A program made the position numbers and the translations under genes. Under the pieces are notes generated by a model, which did no database searches, had not been told where the DNA came from, and was given only the letters and a program-made list of their open reading frames with translations. Source: a virus. Taken from it: a stretch of 25,636 bases of DNA. Each line of letters begins with the position of its first letter. Positions within the stretch are counted from its first letter, which is position 1. Of the stretch, positions 20,229 to 25,636 are shown piece by piece. The stretch lies in IMG/VR virus record IMGVR_UViG_3300032753_001470, positions 1 through 25,636 of that record; one strand, written 5' to 3'.

Positions 20229-22412
20229 ATGAAACGTTTTCTTACAATATTCTTTTCATTACTAATGATTCATTTAACTGGGTATAGTCAGTATGCGTTC
20301 TCTGGCGATTTACCCACCGGCTATTTGGGAAGTGTGTTATCATATACTAATGTTGGTAATATACAAACATACAATTATAGTTTTACTCCTACAACAACCG
20401 GATTAGACTATGTTGGTTTTGCATTTAGACAAGATCCTGGATGGTGGACATTTACCGCTCCTAAAGTAACATTAAGCAATTCAACAACTAACTTACTGCT
20501 AAATGGAAATTTACAATATGGTGGAACTGTATCTAGTGTAGGTATACAAGCCCCTGCCGATTGGGGTGTATGGTATCAAACTGGTGCAGTCCCATATGCG
20601 GCTGGTAGCTGGAGTCCTTATCAATGGTATGACGGGGCTGTTGGTAGTTATGATGGTATCTATCAAGGTCTTAGTGTAACTGCAGGTTCAACATACAATA
20701 TTAGTTTTAGTTTATTAGGTACTGATCCGTCTCAAAATCCTTCAATCGAAGTAGGAACATATTTTGGTTCGTGTGCTAACGGCTCTACGTTGTTTAGTTG
20801 TACTCCTGTAAGTACCGCGGGGTTTACAGTAATGGCGACTCCAGCGCAAACACAGGGAACAGGTGGAGCACCTACAGTAACTAGTACAAGTTCTGCTAAC
20901 TCAAATAGTACTGTTATCATAGGCAATCAGCAAGTGGTGTTAACTACAACTACAACCACGACCCACTGGAGTGATGGCACTACAACTACTAGTACAAGTA
21001 CATCACAGAATGCTCTATCAAGTTCAGCGTTCACCGGAGTACATTTTGGCCCTAGTCAAGTAGCAGATACACAGTGGAACGTTAATGCTTGTATGAATAC
21101 AACAACTTGCCAAGTCTACAGCACCTTGCCAGGCGTAACTTACGAAACAGGTAGTCGCCTAACTATTGGTGCTACACAATATATTACATTTATTCCTAAC
21201 ACAGGTGGCGACAGTTCAACATATCCATGGACTATGATTTTAGTTAATGCAGATGGTACATTTACAGCCCTAGGAACAGGACGTATACTAGTTGAAGGTG
21301 TTGATAGTTCAGGACATATATTTTTATTTTTTACCAATAGTACATTAAACGTAACATTATTAAGTGGCAACGTAGGTTTAACAGGACAAGGTGCTACATT
21401 CACAGGTACTGCTAGTCCTTCAGCAACAGCTACAAACACACTATCAGGCGGAATGAGTGCTACACCATTATCGGCTGGACAAACTGGCGGTACTGGCGGC
21501 GCAGTTGCTCCTACCGTAGTAAGTACAAGTAATAGTGTGATTACTACAACTTCAACAAATGGTGCAACTGTTAATACATACAGTCAACCTGTAACTATTA
21601 CAACTTGGAGTGATGGTACAACTACTACTGCTAACAATGGTAGTGCTACGCTAATTAGTTCAACTATTACAGGTAGTAGTGGCGGAACAACCACCGGGCA
21701 ACAAAACGATATCAATGCTTTCAATGGTAATGCTATTAACGGTAGTGGTATATACATCCGTCAGAGTGGTAATAATGACATCATTAATATTACGCAAGTG
21801 GGTACGCATAATTTAATTGGCGGTGTTAATACACAGTTTGCCGCAGTACAAAATGGTAACAACACTATCAATATTAAACAAGGAAATGGTAACGGTAGTA
21901 AGAACGAACTTGATATGAGTCTTGTTGGTGGAAGCAACAATCTAACAGTTACGCAGTCTTATGATGTTAATAGCACAAGTGCAGGTAATAACTATCAAAA
22001 AGTAAATGTCAACGGATTTAGCAATACTGTAACTACCAGCCAAACTAACGATGGTGGCTTGCAAGGACATTTTGCTGAAATTGATGTTACTGGAAATTAC
22101 AATAGTGTAAGTGTTACTCAGAGTAATAACACACAAAAACAAGCGTTCGTATCAGCTAACGGTAACAACAATACAATTCAAACTACACAAACAGGTACCG
22201 GCGCACATTATGTAAGTGTAACAGAAGTGGGCAATGGTAATAGTGCTGTAGTTAATCAAAGTGGAAGTGTTGCTAATACAGCAACAATTACCTTAACTAA
22301 CGCTGGTGCGCCTGCCAGCGTTAATTTAACTCAAACAGGCGGACAAAGTTACGGTGTACAACAAACTTGCTACACTACTTGCGGCACAATTACAGTAAGA
22401 CAGGGCAACTAA
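20229..22412 (+). CDS. Large secreted modular protein with curlin-like C-terminus
   Basis: A 727-residue protein. A signal peptide precedes SQYAFSG (about 19-24). The N-terminal module (about 25-215) is beta-rich with paired Trp (FRQDPGWWTF, APADWGVWYQ) and resembles secreted carbohydrate-binding sandwiches. A Thr/Ser-rich part contains two copies of WSDGTTTT, one near 250 and one near 460, flanking a central domain with Cys pairs (NACMNTTTC). From about 510 to the end, curlin-type repeats appear: IYIRQSGNNDIINITQVG, NNTINIKQGNG, SNNLTVTQS, NNNTIQTTQTG. It could be an adhesin displayed on curli-type fibres. No strong ribosome site is seen. Confidence 0.85.
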   Translation: MKRFLTIFFSLLMIHLTGYSQYAFSGDLPTGYLGSVLSYTNVGNIQTYNYSFTPTTTGLDYVGFAFRQDPGWWTFTAPKVTLSNSTTNLLLNGNLQYGGTVSSVGIQAPADWGVWYQTGAVPYAAGSWSPYQWYDGAVGSYDGIYQGLSVTAGSTYNISFSLLGTDPSQNPSIEVGTYFGSCANGSTLFSCTPVSTAGFTVMATPAQTQGTGGAPTVTSTSSANSNSTVIIGNQQVVLTTTTTTTHWSDGTTTTSTSTSQNALSSSAFTGVHFGPSQVADTQWNVNACMNTTTCQVYSTLPGVTYETGSRLTIGATQYITFIPNTGGDSSTYPWTMILVNADGTFTALGTGRILVEGVDSSGHIFLFFTNSTLNVTLLSGNVGLTGQGATFTGTASPSATATNTLSGGMSATPLSAGQTGGTGGAVAPTVVSTSNSVITTTSTNGATVNTYSQPVTITTWSDGTTTTANNGSATLISSTITGSSGGTTTGQQNDINAFNGNAINGSGIYIRQSGNNDIINITQVGTHNLIGGVNTQFAAVQNGNNTINIKQGNGNGSKNELDMSLVGGSNNLTVTQSYDVNSTSAGNNYQKVNVNGFSNTVTTSQTNDGGLQGHFAEIDVTGNYNSVSVTQSNNTQKQAFVSANGNNNTIQTTQTGTGAHYVSVTEVGNGNSAVVNQSGSVANTATITLTNAGAPASVNLTQTGGQSYGVQQTCYTTCGTITVRQGN

Positions 22413-22416
22413 TCAG

Positions 22417-22423
22417 ATAAATA
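22417..22423 (+). promoter_or_regulatory. Late-type promoter motif ATAAATA
   Basis: ATAAATA four nt after the preceding stop. The predicted start near 22430 precedes AAAGG (22440-22444) and the ATG at 22450, so it fits a promoter for the small genes that follow. Confidence 0.5.
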
Positions 22424-22449
22424 ATAGTAGCAGTTAATGAAAGGCTATT

Positions 22450-22584
22450 ATGTTTGCATTGTATTTCGCGGCGGCCGGTTTCTTCACTGTGTTCGGATGG
22501 AACGCAGGTCAAATAGTGTGGGACAAGTATATAGATCCCCCAGCAATAGAACAACCAGCAGTAAAAAATGAAAGAACCAAGTAA
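22450..22584 (+). CDS. Tiny membrane protein, 44 residues
   Basis: MFALYFAAAGFFTVFGWNAG opens a hydrophobic segment (1-23), followed by QIVWDKYIDPPAIEQPAV and a basic end. An AAAGG ribosome site and an upstream late-type motif support it. The Cys-free, single-span layout is common for small phage membrane proteins of unknown role. It overlaps the next ORF by 17 nt. Confidence 0.65.
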   Translation: MFALYFAAAGFFTVFGWNAGQIVWDKYIDPPAIEQPAVKNERTK

Positions 22585-22687
22585 GAAAACCTGGGTGGAT
22601 CACTATGAGCGTGTTGTTGACAATGTGCTAAGAATACTATGGTTAATACTATTAATTACATGGATATATGACGGACACAGATTATGA
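22568..22687 (+). CDS. Tiny membrane protein, 39 residues
   Basis: A basic N-terminus (MKEPSKKTWVDHYERV) leads to one hydrophobic helix (LRILWLILLITWIYDG) and ends HRL. Its start is inside the previous small gene and its TGA overlaps the next ATG as ATGA, a packing that supports real translation. It has no strong ribosome site and may be coupled. I do not recognise it. Confidence 0.6.
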   Translation: MKEPSKKTWVDHYERVVDNVLRILWLILLITWIYDGHRL

Positions 22688-23328
22688 AAAAAACTATTGC
22701 ACTATTTCTGCATGATCCTAAATGTAGTGTACAAAGCGGTAACGGTATTATGAAAGCCCTAAGCGGCCGTTACAATTTTAAAATCTTTGGAAAGAATCCT
22801 GTTGAAGAAAACTTTTTCAAACACGTAGATATGGTAGCAATACCTGGAGGGTTTGGAGATAGTGATAGTTTTGATGTATCATTTAGACATAATCTTTGGG
22901 AAGTTAAAGAATACGTAAAACATGGCGGTAGATACTTAGGAATATGTATGGGCGCCTATTGGGCAGGATCTAATTACTTCAATATATTAGAGGGTGTGGA
23001 TGCTGTACAATATTTAAAACGCCCAGGTACAGATACTCGTAGACCTCATGCTAAAAACATAGCGATAACATGGCGCAATAAACCTATGAATATGTTTTGG
23101 TATGATGGCTGTGCTTTAGTAGGTAATCCAAGCAAATTTGAAACAGTTGCTACCTATGCAAACGGCGATGCTATGGCTATTATGCAAAATCGCATAGGTT
23201 TAATAGGATGCCACCCAGAAAGTGAGAAATTCTGGTATGACGGCTATAGTTGGATGCGTCGACATTGGCATGAAGGGCATCATCATGCCTTACTTTTAGA
23301 ATTTGTCAGTGAGCTAATGCACAGATAA
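22684..23328 (+). CDS. Class I glutamine-amidotransferase-like protein (BPL_N type)
   Basis: A 214-residue GATase1-fold protein with VAIPGGFGDSD (51-61), the nucleophile C88 in YLGICMGAYWAG, and H177/E179 in IGCHPESE forming a Cys-His-Glu set. The family resembles BPL_N, the N-terminal domain of eukaryotic biotin-protein ligase, found alone in bacteria and phages with unknown role. It may be a hydrolase or amidotransferase on an unknown substrate. It starts by ATGA overlap with the tiny membrane ORF. The TAA stop lies inside an ATAAATA motif. Confidence 0.83.
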   Translation: MKKTIALFLHDPKCSVQSGNGIMKALSGRYNFKIFGKNPVEENFFKHVDMVAIPGGFGDSDSFDVSFRHNLWEVKEYVKHGGRYLGICMGAYWAGSNYFNILEGVDAVQYLKRPGTDTRRPHAKNIAITWRNKPMNMFWYDGCALVGNPSKFETVATYANGDAMAIMQNRIGLIGCHPESEKFWYDGYSWMRRHWHEGHHHALLLEFVSELMHR

Positions 23329-23331
23329 ATA
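23325..23331 (+). promoter_or_regulatory. ATAAATA motif before tail-lysozyme-like gene
   Basis: ATAAATA with the upstream TAA (23326-23328) inside it; the ATG at 23336 is only 4 nt on. No ribosome site is seen. It mirrors the arrangement at 14546. Confidence 0.38.
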
Positions 23332-23335
23332 CTGA

Positions 23336-24094
23336 ATGAAGATATTTGAACTAATTAACGAAGAAGATGATCCTTTAGGGCAATTTATACAGAAAAAAGG
23401 GCTTTCTTCTAATTCACCAGCAGATAAATTTGCGGCCGCAATCGAGCAAGAAGACGAGATTTCCAAAATAGCTACGGGTAAACTTAGCCCTGCTTCATTG
23501 CATAGTAGAGAACCTGTTCCTAAAGCTACTGCAACACCAGTTCCTACTTCTCAAGTTAAACCTACTCAGCTACCTCCTGCAAAACCAGCACAAGCACAAG
23601 CACCTGTAAAAACAGCACAGGCACCAACAACTGCAAAACCAACATCAACACCTGCCCCTAAAGTTAATATTCAACAACCGGCAGGATCTATTCCTTGGAA
23701 AGATATTGCTAACTATTGCAGAACAAAATGGAATATGAGCGTAGAGCAAGTAGCTGGCATGCTAGCTAATGTACAAGCAGAGTCTGGGTTTATTGCTAAC
23801 AAACAATGGATAGACAGTAATGGTTTACCAGCCGGCGGATTATTTTCACACAACGGTGTAAGATTCCAAGCACTTACTCAAGCACTTGGTAATAATTGGA
23901 AACAAAATTGGCAAGGACAAGTTGATTTTGCAATGAATGAAAAAGAAGGTCGTACATACAGAGCATCACAATATTCTAGTCCTACACAGGCTAGTCAGGC
24001 ATGGACTAAGATTTTTGAAAGACCAAGACATGCTAATAGACAAGCTGTTATCCGTGCTCCAGCATCGACTCAATATTATAGTGGAATGAAATGA
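23336..24094 (+). CDS. Tail-lysozyme-like protein with capsid-targeting-like N-terminus
   Basis: A 252-residue protein. The N-terminus MKIFELINEEDD resembles the T4 internal-protein leader MKTYQEFIAEA, with INE at 7-9 as a possible prohead-protease cut. A Pro/Ala/Lys/Gln-rich linker spans about 60-112. The C-terminal domain (about 118-250) resembles phage tail lysozymes: VEQVAGMLANVQAESGF with probable catalytic E149, AGGLFSHNGVRFQAL, then NWQGQVDFAMNE. It would cut peptidoglycan, perhaps on entry if packed in the virion. No signal peptide. It overlaps the cyclase gene by ATGA. Confidence 0.82.
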   Translation: MKIFELINEEDDPLGQFIQKKGLSSNSPADKFAAAIEQEDEISKIATGKLSPASLHSREPVPKATATPVPTSQVKPTQLPPAKPAQAQAPVKTAQAPTTAKPTSTPAPKVNIQQPAGSIPWKDIANYCRTKWNMSVEQVAGMLANVQAESGFIANKQWIDSNGLPAGGLFSHNGVRFQALTQALGNNWKQNWQGQVDFAMNEKEGRTYRASQYSSPTQASQAWTKIFERPRHANRQAVIRAPASTQYYSGMK

Positions 24095-25636
24095 TTAAGA
24101 AAATATTATTAAGTCCATGGACAGCACTTTTAACGCTAGCAATAGTGTTATGTATTCGCATTGAAGATCCAAAATTTGTCGAGAGTATAAAATTAAATTA
24201 CTTCGATACACTCATATCATCAAAAGCACCAACTGAAAATAACATATATACTGTTAATATAGATGAAGCTTCAATTGACAAATATGGATGGCCAATACCA
24301 AGAGCAGACTATGCTAAAATCGTACGAGATTTATACTCGCACGGAGCAGGGCTTGTTGTACTTGATGTACTCATGTCTGAAACAGACCGCACAGGTGGAG
24401 ATAGTGCGCTGGGTCAAACTCTAAGTAAGTATCCAGTAGTACTTACTAGTGTAACATCAAATAAAACTAAAAATACTCCACGTGCTCCTGGAAGTGCTGT
24501 AATTGGAGCGGAAAACATTGGAGCATTAAACGAAGTAACTTATGCTGGCCTTATTGCCAACGTTCCTCAATTAGAAAATGCCGCGGCAGGAGTTGGTATT
24601 ATTAGTACTATGACAGAAGTTGATGGTGTTACTCGTCGCCTTCCTTTAGTAGTTGCTGTAGATGATAAACTTTATCCAGGTCTTGCTTTAGAAACCTTAC
24701 GTGTCGCTACAGGTAATACAACATTTCAAATTAAACTAAGTCCGCTTGGCGTAGACAAAATGCGATTGCCAGGTGACATTGGTATCATTACTACAGATGC
24801 TAAAAGTCGTGTATGGGTAGACTGGAGTCAAAAGAATAAACAAGTATCACTATCAAATTTACCTAAAGACTTTGGTGGTGCTATTGTAATCGTTGGACCT
24901 ACTGCGGCTGGTATTGCTAATCCTGTGCCTACTAGTTTAGGATCGGTATGGCCACAAGATGTACAAGCCGCCGTAATGGGCACTATGATTAATAAAGTTG
25001 TTATCGAGCGACCAGCATGGGCTGACTATGCCGAAATCGGTGCTTTAGCAGTAATGGGCATAGTATTACTATTTTTAACAAGGTGGACTTATGTTGGACT
25101 TGCTAGTGTTATTGGTTTTATTCTTATTTCTGTTTTTGGTAGCAGATATGCTTTTAACAATTACCTTTACCTTATTGACAGTTCTTTGTTGGTTTGTGGG
25201 GTTATATTGGTTAGTTTACATGCTTATGGGATTAAGTTCGTAAGTGAATTTTTACAAAAACAACAAATTAAAAAACAATTTGGTAGTTATGTAAGTCCTG
25301 TTATTGTAGAACGATTACAAAAAAATCCAGAACTTATTAAATTAGGCGGCGAAGAAAAAATGCTTACAGCAGTTATGACTGATATGCGTAACTTTACTGG
25401 ACTAGGCGAAAAGTACGGTGCAGACGTACAAGGTTTTACTAAAATCATGAACGAATACATGACTGCTATAAGCCAGCCTGTATTTGACAATGACGGATGT
25501 TTGATCAAATTTATTGGGGATGCAAGTTTACACATACATGGAGCTCCGTTAGATGATGCTAACCATGCTGTCCATGGAGTTAAGACTGCATTAGAAATGA
25601 TTGAATCGGTTGAAAAATTTAATGAAAAATTAGTCG
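24091..25636 (+). CDS. CHASE2 / class III adenylate or guanylate cyclase (3' truncated by window)
   Basis: An open frame of 515 codons runs off the window. An N-terminal signal anchor (LLSPWTALLTLAIVLC) precedes a CHASE2 periplasmic sensor (about 30-300): YTVNIDEASIDKYGWPIPRADYA, GLVVLDVLMSE and VGIISTMTEVDGVTRR. Three hydrophobic segments follow (about 313-375), then KKQFGSYVSPVIVERL and a class III cyclase domain: TAVMTDMRNFTGLGEK with metal Asp, then LIKFIGDASLHIHGAP with the second Asp and a Lys typical of ATP use. It should make cAMP (or cGMP) in the cytoplasm in response to a periplasmic signal. Start overlaps the lysozyme stop by ATGA. Confidence 0.92.
   Translation, partial: MIKKILLSPWTALLTLAIVLCIRIEDPKFVESIKLNYFDTLISSKAPTENNIYTVNIDEASIDKYGWPIPRADYAKIVRDLYSHGAGLVVLDVLMSETDRTGGDSALGQTLSKYPVVLTSVTSNKTKNTPRAPGSAVIGAENIGALNEVTYAGLIANVPQLENAAAGVGIISTMTEVDGVTRRLPLVVAVDDKLYPGLALETLRVATGNTTFQIKLSPLGVDKMRLPGDIGIITTDAKSRVWVDWSQKNKQVSLSNLPKDFGGAIVIVGPTAAGIANPVPTSLGSVWPQDVQAAVMGTMINKVVIERPAWADYAEIGALAVMGIVLLFLTRWTYVGLASVIGFILISVFGSRYAFNNYLYLIDSSLLVCGVILVSLHAYGIKFVSEFLQKQQIKKQFGSYVSPVIVERLQKNPELIKLGGEEKMLTAVMTDMRNFTGLGEKYGADVQGFTKIMNEYMTAISQPVFDNDGCLIKFIGDASLHIHGAPLDDANHAVHGVKTALEMIESVEKFNEKLV

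Noticed and set aside
18160-22412. Repeated GGTAGTAACAAC-like units as a CRISPR or DNA repeat array
   Set aside because: The units vary in length and sequence and stay in frame with curlin-type protein repeats; there are no uniform repeats and spacers.
1-25636. tRNA genes
   Set aside because: I saw no convincing cloverleaf or GTTCRANNC T-loop with matching arms between the genes, though reading by eye could miss one.

Overview
The window looks like part of a large T4-like tailed phage (myovirus) of an aquatic bacterium. All genes lie on the + strand, tightly packed, with many ATGA or few-base overlaps, in AT-rich DNA (estimated by eye). Phage markers are a phage-type glutaredoxin, a MazG-like pyrophosphohydrolase, a DEDDh exonuclease, phage-encoded ribosomal protein bS21, Hsp20, a cell-wall hydrolase, a tail-lysozyme-like protein, and repeated ATAAATA motifs like T4 late promoters. 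No terminase, capsid, tail or polymerase gene is in view, so the phage assignment is strong inference. DnaK, IscU and IscA read like betaproteobacterial proteins, which hints at a freshwater betaproteobacterial host or gene donor.

Layout. 1-4650: glutaredoxin, a possible Sm-like small protein, a histone H1/Hc1-like protein, a long helical protein of unknown function, a small exported protein, a DUF2061 membrane protein, a TRAP-type solute-binding protein without signal peptide, and a PP-loop asparagine-synthase-like ATPase. 4650-5340: iscU-iscA. 5395-10520: a conserved phage protein, an SleB-type hydrolase, membrane proteins (one with a candidate -1 frameshift), bS21, exonuclease and MazG. 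10520-14550: a stress and pigment block of dnaK, hsp20, clpS, heme oxygenase and ferredoxin-dependent bilin reductase. 14560-16296: a possible nuclease with a capsid-targeting-like N-terminus. 16387-22412: a curli (type VIII secretion) island of csgF, csgG fused to an SH3 domain, a curlin-like protein, a small ORF, a FecR-domain protein and a large secreted protein with curlin-like repeats. 22450-25636: two tiny membrane proteins, a GATase1/BPL_N-like protein, a tail-lysozyme-like protein with a capsid-targeting-like N-terminus, and a CHASE2 / class III nucleotide cyclase that runs off the window.

How it may work together. The acquired genes sustain or redirect the infected cell: Fe-S assembly, protein folding and degradation, heme breakdown and bilin synthesis. 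The curli island, FecR protein and CHASE2 cyclase could remodel the cell surface and its second-messenger signalling during infection; this is the best candidate for an undescribed system. At sequence level, dnaK and hsp20 share one leader RNA element that begins at the predicted transcription starts. Promoters are repeatedly merged with the stop codon of the preceding gene. The curlin gene has a hairpin between its Shine-Dalgarno and its start codon.
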